Shown here piece by piece: positions 53,903 through 61,975 of a stretch of DNA of 64,000 bases (positions are counted from its first letter, which is position 1; the number at the start of each line of letters is the position of its first letter). The stretch is from assembly GCA_913061095.1 (NCBI GenBank), contig CAJXVM010000005.1, positions 62,001 through 126,000 on the forward strand, in the 5' to 3' direction. The notes beneath the pieces were generated by a model, which was given only the letters and a program-made list of their open reading frames with translations, searched no databases and was not told where the DNA came from. Made by a program: the position numbers and the translations under genes. Source of the DNA: an uncultured Ignavibacteria bacterium. GTDB lineage: Bacteria > Bacteroidota > Ignavibacteria > SZUA-365.

Positions 53903-54847
53903 TCAGGGTGGTGAAAGAGACCGTCGGGGGAAGAGGTGGCGTGTTATCTGACCGGGTAATCTCGCGAAGCCGCTGTTCCGAAATCTGGTAAACAGGCGCT
54001 CACCCAGAAGTGTCGGGATGAAAAATCGCCAGTATCGTGGAGTGAGCGGAGAACGCCGGAGAAGCCGTGCAAGCAGTTTGCGAGCTGTTCGTAACTCACC
54101 ATGATAGTATTCCACTCTCGCACACCCGAACGTCCGCTGCTCGACATTGTACATCTCTGATTTCTCGAAAAACGACCGAGCAAGTGTCAGAGTCTCGCGC
54201 CGGGCTGTTTCAGCATGTTTTTGTGCGAGCGAGTCAGCGCTGATACGGTATTGCAGCAGCGGTTCCGGAAGATTGTGGAAACGGCTTTGCGGGAGAAGAC
54301 GAAGCCAGAAATCCAGATCGTGCGCGACGAGATATGAGCTGTTGAACGGATTTTCACTCGTGATAATGCTGCGTCGAAACATCGAGCCCGGAAACGCGAC
54401 GGAGCAGGCGTACGGCATTGTATCGGCAATCAACGAAGGCTCCGTTGGATATTTTCTCAGAAGAACGTCGTTTCCCTCGCGATCAATGACCTGAACCCAT
54501 GATCCTACAACATCACAGTCTGGATATCGCTCGAAATGACGCAGCTGCATTGAGAGCCGGTCAGGATGGGAAATATCATCGGCATCCGCAATGGCGATGA
54601 ACATCCCTTCAGCGATGCGGCAGGCTTTATTCAGGGACGCCACACGTCCCCGGTGTTCACTGCGCAGGTAGCGGATTCGCGAATCCCGGAATTCCCGGAT
54701 TATTTCAATGGAGGCATCGGTCGAACCATCATCGATGATTACGAACTCGAAATCCTCATAGCTCTGTGCGAGGATGCTGCCGATACTTTGCCGCAGGAAG
54801 GGTGCCGCGTTGTATACGGTCATGATGATTGAGAGGCGCGCATCCAT
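53903..54847 (-). CDS. Family 2 glycosyltransferase
   Basis: A 314-aa GT-A enzyme: SIIMTVYNAAPFLRQSIGSIL at the N-terminus, DFEFVIIDDGSTDASIEII (nucleotide-binding Asp), the metal motif as IADADD and a conserved LVAHDLDFWLRLL. It has no membrane segment of its own and probably adds a hexose in the cytoplasm during surface glycan assembly. It is the last gene of the five-gene minus-strand glycan unit, 3 bp after the preceding glycosyltransferase. Confidence 0.9.
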   Translation of the reverse strand: MDARLSIIMTVYNAAPFLRQSIGSILAQSYEDFEFVIIDDGSTDASIEIIREFRDSRIRYLRSEHRGRVASLNKACRIAEGMFIAIADADDISHPDRLSMQLRHFERYPDCDVVGSWVQVIDREGNDVLLRKYPTEPSLIADTMPYACSVAFPGSMFRRSIITSENPFNSSYLVAHDLDFWLRLLPQSRFHNLPEPLLQYRISADSLAQKHAETARRETLTLARSFFEKSEMYNVEQRTFGCARVEYYHGELRTARKLLARLLRRSPLTPRYWRFFIPTLLGERLFTRFRNSGFARLPGQITRHLFPRRSLSPP

Positions 54848-54850
54848 TTC

Positions 54851-55825
54851 TCAATGCGAGTCAGATGGAGTGTTTCGTGAAGTCGGACTGTACGTGATCC
54901 CCTCCAGAAATTTCGGTCGCCGGAGCCTGTAAGCGGGATCTTCGAAGAAGAAGCCTCCGGCGTACATGCCGTAGCCGTACCATTGTTGAATTTCTTCCCG
55001 AAGAAGGTTTTTCTTCTGACGTTCGCGAATTCCATGATAGATGCCAGATAACAGGGCGGGAGCAATCTGTCGCCCACAGCCTGCCGTTATCCCTCCAACC
55101 AGTCTGCCGAGAAATACCCTGAACGCTCGAAACAGGATGTTCCCCATGGAGTAGTGTTTCATGAAAACGTACATGGTATTTCGTGCAGTGAAATATACTC
55201 GCCGACAGTCTTTTTTTCTTTGCACTCCACGGTTTTTCTGTGATGCGCGATGACGCACCTTCGCACCGGGAACATAATCAACACGGAAGCCTGCGTTCCA
55301 GACACGCATCGAGAATTCCACTTCATGCTCATAGAGGAAGATGAATTCATCGAACATACCGGTTGCTTCGAGCACGCTTCTTCGAATCATCGCACCGCAG
55401 CCGGTGAACATCATTTCTGGTCCGGAATTAAAAACGCTGGTTTCCTCCAGGTGCAGACGTTCATTATACACCCGAAATCCCGCGACACCGCAGTGGGGAT
55501 GCGTTTCCATATAGTTCACGCCGGCGGTCACCGCGCCGGATTCGGGATAACTGTCGTCATCGAGCACCAGTATGTACCGGCCGCGTGCGACCTCGAACCC
55601 GGCGTTCCATCCCGCGATGCCGACGTTCTCCGGGAGTTCAATCAAACGCACACCGGAAAACTCCCCGCGCACCATGTCTGGAGTTCCGTCCGTCGATGCG
55701 TTGTCGACGACGATGATCTCGAGCCGGGGGTAGGGATCCCTGCGCAGCGTATCCAGCGTGAACCGCAGGTCTTCAATGCGGTTCCAGCTGAGAATGACCA
55801 CGGATACCAGGGGTGTCTCACTCAT
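54851..55825 (-). CDS. Family 2 glycosyltransferase, rhamnosyl/galactofuranosyl-type
   Basis: A 324-aa GT2 enzyme. It has VVILSWNRIEDLRFTLDTL, LEIIVVDNASTDGT, the metal motif LVLDDDSYPE, then FTGCGAMIRRSVLEATGMFDE and FLYEHEVEFSMRVWNAGF, which are typical of the GT2 branch containing rhamnosyl- and galactofuranosyltransferases. The four-base overlap with the UDP-galactopyranose mutase gene makes UDP-galactofuranose a plausible donor. Confidence 0.9.
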   Translation of the reverse strand: MSETPLVSVVILSWNRIEDLRFTLDTLRRDPYPRLEIIVVDNASTDGTPDMVRGEFSGVRLIELPENVGIAGWNAGFEVARGRYILVLDDDSYPESGAVTAGVNYMETHPHCGVAGFRVYNERLHLEETSVFNSGPEMMFTGCGAMIRRSVLEATGMFDEFIFLYEHEVEFSMRVWNAGFRVDYVPGAKVRHRASQKNRGVQRKKDCRRVYFTARNTMYVFMKHYSMGNILFRAFRVFLGRLVGGITAGCGRQIAPALLSGIYHGIRERQKKNLLREEIQQWYGYGMYAGGFFFEDPAYRLRRPKFLEGITYSPTSRNTPSDSH

Positions 55826-56925
55826 TTCGCATGCTCCGCGGCGATCTGGCGGAACAGCGCCAGCGACTGACCGGCCACCTGGTCCATGTTGAGATACTTG
55901 TACGTGCCGAGCCGCCCGGTGAAATAGGTGTCCGAAATCTCCTCCGCCGCAGCGTGATACCGCATGTACAGACGACGACTTTCAGCTGAGGGCACCGGGT
56001 AAAACGGCTCGCCTTCATCGAGCGGATATTCCGTTGCCACGGTCGTGACAGGGGCTCGCTGTCCGGTGATGTATTTGAATTCGATCGAGCGCGTGTACTC
56101 GTGGTCGTTGGGATAGTTGATCTGTGCCACCGGCTGCACAAATTCACGCTCGAACGTTTCATAGCGAAAGTACAGCGACCGGTACGGCAGACGCCCGAAT
56201 TTCCAGTCGAAGTATTCATCGATTGGACCGGTGTAGACCAGCTTGCGATACTGGATCTCACCGATGTCCCTGAAATCGGTTTCCAGCAGAACATCGATGC
56301 GCGGGTGCGTGAGCATGTTCCTGAACATCGCTGTGTAGCCGTCCCGTGGAATCGCCTGGTAGCGGTCGCTGAAATACCGGTCGTCATCATCGAGGCGAAC
56401 GGGCAGTCTTCCGCAGACCACCGGTGACAGCTCCCGCGGCTCCACGCCCCAGTGCTTCGTGCTGTATCCCCGGTACAGCAGCTCGTACAGCCGCCGCCCG
56501 GCACGGGCGAGAACAAAATCTTCGGAATTCAGAATATGAGCGACGGATTCGCGTTCCGTTTCCAGAAAGGTCTCCACCTCATCTTCGCGTGTAAAGGATG
56601 TACCGAACAGCATGTTGATCGTCGTGCGGTTGACAGGCATGGGAACGAGCTGCTCGCCGACCTTCGCACGCACACGGTGTTCGTAGGGACGCCATGCGGT
56701 GAACTTCGACAGGTAGGAGAAAATGTTACGATCGTTTGTGTGGAACAGATGGGGACCGTAATGATGGATGCGGATGCCGTGCTCGTCGACCGAATCGTAT
56801 GCGTTGCCGGCAATGTGCGGCCGGCGGTCGATGACAAGGACGCGCATGCCGAGCTGCGATGCGAGACGCTCGGCGAGCACACAGCCGGCGAAACCGGCAC
56901 CCGTTATGAGAAAGTCGTACTGCAA
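55822..56925 (-). CDS. glf: UDP-galactopyranose mutase
   Basis: A 367-aa flavoenzyme that interconverts UDP-galactopyranose and UDP-galactofuranose. FAD loop GAGFAG at residues 9-14, VIDRRPHIAGNAYD, HHYGPHLFHTNDRN, YSTKHWGV and VYTGPIDEYFDWKFGRLPYRSL are all hallmark segments. The C-terminus matches RLGTYKYLNMDQVAGQSL. The start is a TTG immediately after the flippase TAA, with no alternative ATG before the FAD fold, so translation is probably coupled. It provides UDP-Galf for the adjacent glycosyltransferases. Confidence 0.95.
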   Translation of the reverse strand: MQYDFLITGAGFAGCVLAERLASQLGMRVLVIDRRPHIAGNAYDSVDEHGIRIHHYGPHLFHTNDRNIFSYLSKFTAWRPYEHRVRAKVGEQLVPMPVNRTTINMLFGTSFTREDEVETFLETERESVAHILNSEDFVLARAGRRLYELLYRGYSTKHWGVEPRELSPVVCGRLPVRLDDDDRYFSDRYQAIPRDGYTAMFRNMLTHPRIDVLLETDFRDIGEIQYRKLVYTGPIDEYFDWKFGRLPYRSLYFRYETFEREFVQPVAQINYPNDHEYTRSIEFKYITGQRAPVTTVATEYPLDEGEPFYPVPSAESRRLYMRYHAAAEEISDTYFTGRLGTYKYLNMDQVAGQSLALFRQIAAEHAK

Positions 56926-58167
56926 TTACTCTTCAGTTTGCCTCAGGGATGTTTCCCGCGGGTGGCGCAGCTGCGTCCGCAGCGCGAGCAGCAGCACCAG
57001 CGCTTCGGCGGCCGCCGTTGCCCACGCTGCACCGGCGATGCCCGCCATGGGTATGAGCATCGCATTGAGTGCGAGATTGAGCACCGCGCCGCTTAGCACA
57101 ATGAACAAGTACTCGCGGTCGCGTTTCCACGCCAGCAGCGGATTCGCCAGGGCCATGTTTACGAAGACGAATCCCGCACTGAGAAAGAGGATGCGCAGGG
57201 CGGTGCTTCCGTCAAGATACGAGTTTCCGAACACTATGCTGAGGACGGTCGGCGCGAAGAACGCGCCACCGGCGGCAATCACAATCCCCGGCACGATCAT
57301 CACACGGGCAAAACGGCGGAGCACGTCTCGCCGCTGCTGTGCGTCGGATGCGCGCGAAAGTTCCGGCATCCATGCCTGAAGGAGGATCAGAGGCAGCAGC
57401 GTCACTGCAGCGATGATGCGCTGGGCGGCCGTGTAGAATCCAACCTGTTCGGCAGGGAGGAGATAGCCGCACATCACGAGATCGATCTGCAGGTACAGGA
57501 GAATCAGCAGCTGCGAGCTGCCGACGAGGAGAGCCGCGCGCAGAACATCCGGGACGGCCTGGAAGGTGGCACGATCGAAACGCAGGATGGGTTCCCGCAG
57601 AAAGACCGGCTGCAGAACAAGCGAGAGCAGGGATGCGAGGACGAGAACCAGCGGAACGATAACGAGGTCGGAGGGACCGGAAACCAGCAGCACGATTGCG
57701 GCAAGGTAGAGCGCGGCCTGCACGGATTTTCTTGCTGCCACGATACCCATCCGCTCGGTGCCCACGAAATAGAAATCAAGCGTCAGCGGCTGCAGCAGGA
57801 GCAGCAGTCCGAAAGCCAGGTAGACGCTCCGAACCTCCGCGGGGAATGACGAGAGCAGAAGAATGATCAGAAACAGCAGCGCCGCCGGCAGCAGCAGTAT
57901 TGTGCGCGCAGTCAGAATCGCGGAAACTGTCCGTGGTGCGCGTTCCGGCTCGGCGGCGATGCTGCGAATACCGATGGTGTCGAGGCCGGGATTGACGAGC
58001 AAAGTCAGATAGGCGAGAACGGCCGTGGTAAATCCGATGATGCCAAATCCCGCGCTGCCGAGCATCCTGCCGAGGTATATCGTCGTGGCAAAGCCGAGCA
58101 CCTTGGCAATGAATTCCCCCGAACCGAGGGATATCACGTTTTTCATGATGGGATGCAGTATTCGCAT
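56926..58167 (-). CDS. Oligosaccharide flippase (Wzx/MATE-like polysaccharide transporter)
   Basis: A 413-aa protein with about 12 membrane helices and the N-terminal signature of the polysaccharide transporter family (NVISLGSGEFIAKVLGFATTIYLGRMLGSAGFGIIGF). It would flip undecaprenyl-linked repeat units to the periplasm. Possible starts are GTG 58173, ATG 58167 and ATG 58146; none has a strong ribosome site. It lies between the T9SS plug-like gene and glf, suggesting a surface polysaccharide unit containing galactofuranose. No Wzy polymerase is visible. Confidence 0.9.
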   Translation of the reverse strand: MRILHPIMKNVISLGSGEFIAKVLGFATTIYLGRMLGSAGFGIIGFTTAVLAYLTLLVNPGLDTIGIRSIAAEPERAPRTVSAILTARTILLLPAALLFLIILLLSSFPAEVRSVYLAFGLLLLLQPLTLDFYFVGTERMGIVAARKSVQAALYLAAIVLLVSGPSDLVIVPLVLVLASLLSLVLQPVFLREPILRFDRATFQAVPDVLRAALLVGSSQLLILLYLQIDLVMCGYLLPAEQVGFYTAAQRIIAAVTLLPLILLQAWMPELSRASDAQQRRDVLRRFARVMIVPGIVIAAGGAFFAPTVLSIVFGNSYLDGSTALRILFLSAGFVFVNMALANPLLAWKRDREYLFIVLSGAVLNLALNAMLIPMAGIAGAAWATAAAEALVLLLALRTQLRHPRETSLRQTEE

Positions 58168-58224
58168 AAACACCAGCCGGAAACTCAGGGATCAGGCGGA
58201 GCATTCACCGGAGAGTGCCGATCA

Positions 58225-59505
58225 TCAGCGCCCGGCAACGACCGTGGCAAAACCGACGGCGCGATGGATACCGCCGAATTCGTCGTCATCGTAATAGATG
58301 ATGGCCCAGTAGAGATTGTTGGCTCCCCAGGTGTTACCCGCGATGGAAGTCCAGTCCTGCTCAACCACATATCCCAGTTCTTCATCGTATCGGCCGAGGA
58401 TGTACTGGTAGTCATAGGCTCCACGCAGGAGCATGTGGTCAACAATGTAATGGCCTGTTTCAGCGTCGTATGCAAGCCGGTCTTCGGGCTGTGGATCCCA
58501 GTGATTGAAGATGCCGGCAACAAAGACGTCCCGGTTTTTCATGAACGGATGCTCCAGTTCGAAACGCACGCAGAGATACTCGGCATCAAACGAGCGAAGT
58601 GGCGGCGTTTCCGCGGCACCGTAGTATCGGCTGGCATCCGCGCCGAAACGGTATCGGGTAAAATCCGGTCCCTCGAACTTGGTGGCGAGGTGCTGTTCAG
58701 GATACACGGCCGGTCTGCGTAGATCATAAAGACGGTAACCGTTGCCCGGCAACACATTCTCATACGTGAATGTCTTCTCCCTCAGCCCGATGCCTTCGAC
58801 GAAAGTATTGGGTTGGCGATCGTAGCTGTCGACGCGGTACTGCCTGTACAGGTTGAAATTCTTGTAGAAATCGACGGAGCGAACGTAATCAGCAAAAAGT
58901 GCGTCGGGGACGCGTATCTGGAGCCGCAGGCGGTGAACCTCGTCCAGCGGAGGATTGTAGTCCGTCCAGTAGTCATTCGTCACACGCAGATTGCTGCGAA
59001 CGATATTCTCCACGACGATGAATCGTCCGGAGGCATATATGTTTTCCTCGTCGTTTTCATCGACGATGTCGAAGATCCAGTTACCCGAATAGAGAAAGCG
59101 CACGAAGGAGTGCTGTTCACTCGGGAATGTGTTGATGAAGCGCCAACGGTAGTGCTGCACACCGGTTGGGGCGTGCTCGTAAAACAGCTCCCGGGTATAG
59201 GTGAAAAAATCATCACGCACGAAAAAATCCGTGTCGATATTCCAATCCTTGTCACAATGATGGAAGCGAATCATCAGCCGCGGTGGCATGTCCTCATTGA
59301 CATCGAAGCGGATCGTGATTCTTGTCGGTAGCGAGGTTTCAGCTGCTGACCGGGCGGTATCCGTTTTCACAATAACGGGCAGATTTGTTTCATCGCTCCC
59401 GCCATATACACGCAGTCCGCGAATAAACGGCATTTCCGGGCAGGGATTCTGGGCAAGCAGGGCGACAGGAAGGAGGAGAAATGTCAGCAGGGATGAAATC
59501 TTCAT
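58225..59505 (-). CDS. DUF5103 / T9SS plug-like protein
   Basis: A 426-aa protein with a signal peptide (LLTFLLLPVALLAQ). Its length and segments are typical of DUF5103: IRGLRVYGGSDETNLPVI, LMIRFHHCDKDW, FTYTRELFYEHAPTGVQHYRWRF and FVAGIFNHWDPQPEDRLAYD. DUF5103 includes the Plug subunit that closes the periplasmic side of the SprA translocon in the type IX system. That assignment agrees with the T9SS cargo seen elsewhere in the window. It precedes the flippase by 57 bp. A role as a free-standing envelope protein cannot be excluded. Confidence 0.88.
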   Translation of the reverse strand: MKISSLLTFLLLPVALLAQNPCPEMPFIRGLRVYGGSDETNLPVIVKTDTARSAAETSLPTRITIRFDVNEDMPPRLMIRFHHCDKDWNIDTDFFVRDDFFTYTRELFYEHAPTGVQHYRWRFINTFPSEQHSFVRFLYSGNWIFDIVDENDEENIYASGRFIVVENIVRSNLRVTNDYWTDYNPPLDEVHRLRLQIRVPDALFADYVRSVDFYKNFNLYRQYRVDSYDRQPNTFVEGIGLREKTFTYENVLPGNGYRLYDLRRPAVYPEQHLATKFEGPDFTRYRFGADASRYYGAAETPPLRSFDAEYLCVRFELEHPFMKNRDVFVAGIFNHWDPQPEDRLAYDAETGHYIVDHMLLRGAYDYQYILGRYDEELGYVVEQDWTSIAGNTWGANNLYWAIIYYDDDEFGGIHRAVGFATVVAGR

Positions 59506-60356
59506 GGCGCAAAACTACATGTCGCATCAATAACAAGCAACGCAGAACTGCGGTTACAGTCATCCGATGACCGGGAAATGGACCTTCGCCAATGTGGTGG
59601 AAAATAACCAAACTCAGACAGTCAATTCCATATCGGACGAAAGCAGTTCCTGGCTTCAGAGACAGAAAACCGCTGTTTTGAACAGTGGACTGAAAACAAA
59701 GCGCCGCATGAAGCAAATTTCAGAAGATACATGAGTTTTGTTATGGATTTAATCTGATCATTTTCTCGACGATCGGGAAAAAAAGCAGAAAAATATGGTG
59801 TGCAATACATATTTTTAGTGAAAATGTAATTTGGATTTCTGTATATTGGGCCTACAGCGTATATTCCGGACATCTAGATCGGAAATGTCGCTCGGAAACA
59901 GTGGCGGCCGAACGGCCGCAGCCACTGTCTTGGAAGAGGTGGTTGTTTGAAAAGCTGAGGAGGAATCCATTTTCGGTGCTCGGCCCGATTCAGGGCGTCG
60001 GCGTAGTCGGCGTTTCCGCTCAGGGCTGCTTCCGGCATCGACACATTCATCAGAAAACTTTCATCGACTGTTCCGCGCGCGGTGAGCTCAGGCTGATGAG
60101 CCTGCGTATCTCACCGTCCGGCAGTCTGCCACAGACGATACATACCGCTCTTTGAAATACGCAATAGCTGCAGTCGGATATCTGTTCTGAATCCGTGCAA
60201 AGAGCACCTTAAGTTAAATAATAATAACGGATATTGTCATCTATTATATCCTATTTATATCAATATGTTTTTGTGATGTTTAGCGCGAAAGGACAACAGT
60301 TAAGATAGAATGTAATTCTACCATCAAGTATCATTTTTCAATTCAAGGAGTACATC
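59506..60356. other. 851-bp intergenic region with structured, AT-rich leader
   Basis: No gene is convincingly supported. 59740-59870 is strongly AT-rich. A long hairpin (ACAGTGGC...GCCACTGT, 59899-59929) and a second hairpin at 60082-60114 (outer GTGAG/CTCAC, inner CAGGCT/AGCCTG) flank a GAGGAGG at 59957-59963, a strong ribosome-like site with no ATG behind it. 60210-60340 is AT-rich with two inverted repeats, GGATAT(11 nt)ATATCC at 60229-60251 and a 15-bp palindrome at 60306-60320. A long 5' leader or a small RNA upstream of the triplicated gene family is likely. Confidence 0.45.
60306..60320 (+). promoter_or_regulatory. Perfect palindrome upstream of the triplicated gene cluster
   Basis: TAGAAT-GTA-ATTCTA is a perfect 15-bp inverted repeat centred 44 bp before the first start codon and 22 bp before its AAGGAG ribosome site. 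It is a candidate operator for a dimeric regulator, possibly a response regulator of the kinase encoded downstream. Confidence 0.45.
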
Positions 60357-60785
60357 ATGGAAACCGTGAATGCAGCCATTTCCAATCGTACTGTTACCCA
60401 GGACCTGAATGTCGATGCCCCCGTCGCCCCCGTTGCACCGGCACAGCCGGAAGTGCGCGAGCGCAGGCGTCCGGTGTTCACCGGACTCGAGGATCACACG
60501 ATTTCGATCGACGATGCCAGCGAGCTGACGCGCAACTACCGCAAGAGCGCCGGCAAAGGCGCGATCAAGGGAGGCTTTTTCGGACGTGCCGCCATCGAGC
60601 AGGTGCTCGCGCAGGAAGGTGTGGTCGGTATCCGGTACTACTACGCGCAGGAGAATAACGGTCGTCCCGTGCTGATCCTCGTCGGTGTCGATGAGAACGG
60701 CCGCGACCTGATCGACGGATTCGTCGCCGAGCGCGCAATGCCCTGTCCGCCGTTCTGCGACATCTGGAATCCCCTCAACAGCTGA
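60357..60785 (+). CDS. Unassigned ~142-aa paralogue 1 (triplicated family)
   Basis: A 142-aa soluble protein preceded by AAGGAG. Residues 1-15 are unique; then comes a Pro/Ala-rich linker (DLNVDAPVAPVAPAQPEV), a basic motif RERRRPVFTG and a globular domain of about 95 residues: DHTISIDDASELTRNYRKS, GFFGRAAIEQVLAQEGVVGI, RYYYAQENNGRPVLILVGVD. The C-terminal signature is PCPPFCDIWNPLNS. There is no signal peptide or membrane segment. I recall short Bacteroidota proteins ending in a similar CP-x-C...PL tail but cannot name a function. From residue 16 it is almost identical in DNA to paralogue 2. Confidence 0.85.
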   Translation: METVNAAISNRTVTQDLNVDAPVAPVAPAQPEVRERRRPVFTGLEDHTISIDDASELTRNYRKSAGKGAIKGGFFGRAAIEQVLAQEGVVGIRYYYAQENNGRPVLILVGVDENGRDLIDGFVAERAMPCPPFCDIWNPLNS

Positions 60786-60787
60786 GC
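60402..60787 (+). repeat. 386-bp near-identical repeat, copy 1
   Basis: 60402-60787 matches 60959-61344 with two differences that I can find (60404 C/T, and T/C in the Val codon of the PVAPVAP linker). The repeat starts at codon 16 of the gene and ends two bases after the stop. The first 15 codons and the flanks are unrelated, so the boundary is sharp on both sides. Confidence 0.95.
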
Positions 60788-60913
60788 CCGGATCCGGAGA
60801 AACGGCCGGCGTACGGAGAACGCCGACCGGTCAGAGGAGACCCCCGTTCGACCCAGATAAAAAACACAGTGAATGCAGCCTTTTCAGGAAACAGTGAATT
60901 ACAGGAGAAAAAC

Positions 60914-61342
60914 ATGAAGACCCAGGAAACCACGCTGACCGTCAATGCCCCCGTCAAAGATCTGAATGTCGATGCCCCCGTCGCCCCCGTCGCACCGGCA
61001 CAGCCGGAAGTGCGCGAGCGCAGGCGTCCGGTGTTCACCGGACTCGAGGATCACACGATTTCGATCGACGATGCCAGCGAGCTGACGCGCAACTACCGCA
61101 AGAGCGCCGGCAAAGGCGCGATCAAGGGAGGCTTTTTCGGACGTGCCGCCATCGAGCAGGTGCTCGCGCAGGAAGGTGTGGTCGGTATCCGGTACTACTA
61201 CGCGCAGGAGAATAACGGTCGTCCCGTGCTGATCCTCGTCGGTGTCGATGAGAACGGCCGCGACCTGATCGACGGATTCGTCGCCGAGCGCGCAATGCCC
61301 TGTCCGCCGTTCTGCGACATCTGGAATCCCCTCAACAGCTGA
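60914..61342 (+). CDS. Unassigned ~142-aa paralogue 2 (triplicated family)
   Basis: A 142-aa protein identical to paralogue 1 from residue 16 to the end, with a different N-terminus (MKTQETTLTVNAPVK). AGGAG at 60903-60907 sets the ATG at 60914, although the frame is open back to 60869. The spacer from gene 1 (128 bp) is unrelated to that before gene 3. The identical core with an exchanged N-terminal peptide suggests recent duplication or gene conversion limited to the functional domain, with the N-terminus free to vary or under selection to differ. It probably shares a transcript with both neighbours. Confidence 0.85.
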   Translation: MKTQETTLTVNAPVKDLNVDAPVAPVAPAQPEVRERRRPVFTGLEDHTISIDDASELTRNYRKSAGKGAIKGGFFGRAAIEQVLAQEGVVGIRYYYAQENNGRPVLILVGVDENGRDLIDGFVAERAMPCPPFCDIWNPLNS

Positions 61343-61344
61343 GC
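60959..61344 (+). repeat. 386-bp near-identical repeat, copy 2
   Basis: Second copy of the 60402-60787 segment, offset by 557 bp, within paralogue 2. Synonymous divergence is almost nil, so the two copies are very young or are kept alike by conversion. Confidence 0.95.
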
Positions 61345-61392
61345 AGCGACAGAAACGAGTACAGAGTTATTTTCACGTGATATTTCAAAGGT

Positions 61393-61824
61393 ATGACATC
61401 AATGAATGATCAGAACAAGACACAGGCGACTCAGACGAACGACACGCGCACGCTGAACCAGGACATGCCGATTGCCCCGGTAATGCCTCCTGTTCGCGAG
61501 CGCCGCCGTCCGGTGTTCACCGGTTTCGAAGATCACACGATCACCGTGGAGGAGGCCGGAACACTGACCCGAAATTATCGCATGGCGGCTGGACGCGGTG
61601 CGGTAAAGGGCCGGTACTTCAGTCGAAGCGGTATCGAGCAGCTGCTGATGCAGGAAGACGTCGTCGGAATTCGGTACTACTATGCCGAAGACAGCGAGGG
61701 TCGTCCGCAGATGGTGCTGGTTGGTGTTGATGCCAACGGCAAGGATATGACGGAAGGCTTTGTCATCGGCAACGGTCTGCCGGTTTCGCGGTTCCACGAA
61801 CACGTCAATCCGCTGAACTCGTAG
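61393..61824 (+). CDS. Unassigned 143-aa paralogue 3 (diverged member)
   Basis: A 143-aa protein with the same plan as paralogues 1 and 2 but only about 60 percent like them in the core. Shared blocks are RERRRPVFTG-EDHTI, LTRNYR, VVGIRYYYAED, LVGVDANGKD and the final NPLNS. The C-terminal Cys pair (PCPPFC) is replaced by LPVSRFHEH, so the cysteines are not essential to the whole family. The N-terminus is polar, Thr/Gln-rich, then MPIAPVMPP. The start is at 61393 or 61402. Hairpins follow before the membrane-protein gene. Confidence 0.83.
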   Translation: MTSMNDQNKTQATQTNDTRTLNQDMPIAPVMPPVRERRRPVFTGFEDHTITVEEAGTLTRNYRMAAGRGAVKGRYFSRSGIEQLLMQEDVVGIRYYYAEDSEGRPQMVLVGVDANGKDMTEGFVIGNGLPVSRFHEHVNPLNS

Positions 61825-61832
61825 ATGCCGTT

Positions 61833-61943
61833 GATGCGGTCTGCCCGCATCTTCCGATGGCGACGGGTTTTTGTGAAAGATATGCGGAGTCGTATATTTG
61901 GCTGTACATGAGAGGGTTGTCCTTTTCCGGGACACCCTCCCAT
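61833..61943 (+). promoter_or_regulatory. Two hairpins between paralogue 3 and the membrane-protein gene
   Basis: GATGCGG/CCGCATC (7-bp stem, about 61833-61851) is followed by a T-rich GGGTTTTTG at 61865. A larger imperfect hairpin at 61907-61943 pairs CATGAGAGGGTTGTCC with GGGACACCCTCCCATG. The first could act as a weak terminator, letting the small proteins be made in excess over the membrane protein and kinase; the second could stabilise or attenuate the downstream message. Confidence 0.4.
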
Positions 61944-61975
61944 GTAGGTTGCCATCTTTCCCACCTCATGCAAGG

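Noticed and set aside
59622-59873. 83-aa minus-strand frame in the 59.5-60.3 kb gap
   Set aside because: It lies in AT-rich DNA, has no ribosome site, no recognisable motif and overlaps likely promoter sequence.
60082-60114. Hammerhead ribozyme suggested by CTGATGAG
   Set aside because: The CTGATGA is in the loop of a simple hairpin, and the required GAAA strand and third stem are missing.
59901-60155. 84-aa plus-strand frame starting at GTG inside a hairpin
   Set aside because: The GTG is buried in a strong stem and the GAGGAGG at 59957 is not spaced for it; the product resembles no known protein. Kept only as part of the intergenic description.
60357-61824. RiPP precursor cluster (leader plus Cys-containing core)
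   Set aside because: The C-terminal Cys pair is absent from paralogue 3, no modifying enzyme or leader peptidase is nearby, and the conserved part is a folded-type domain rather than a short core.
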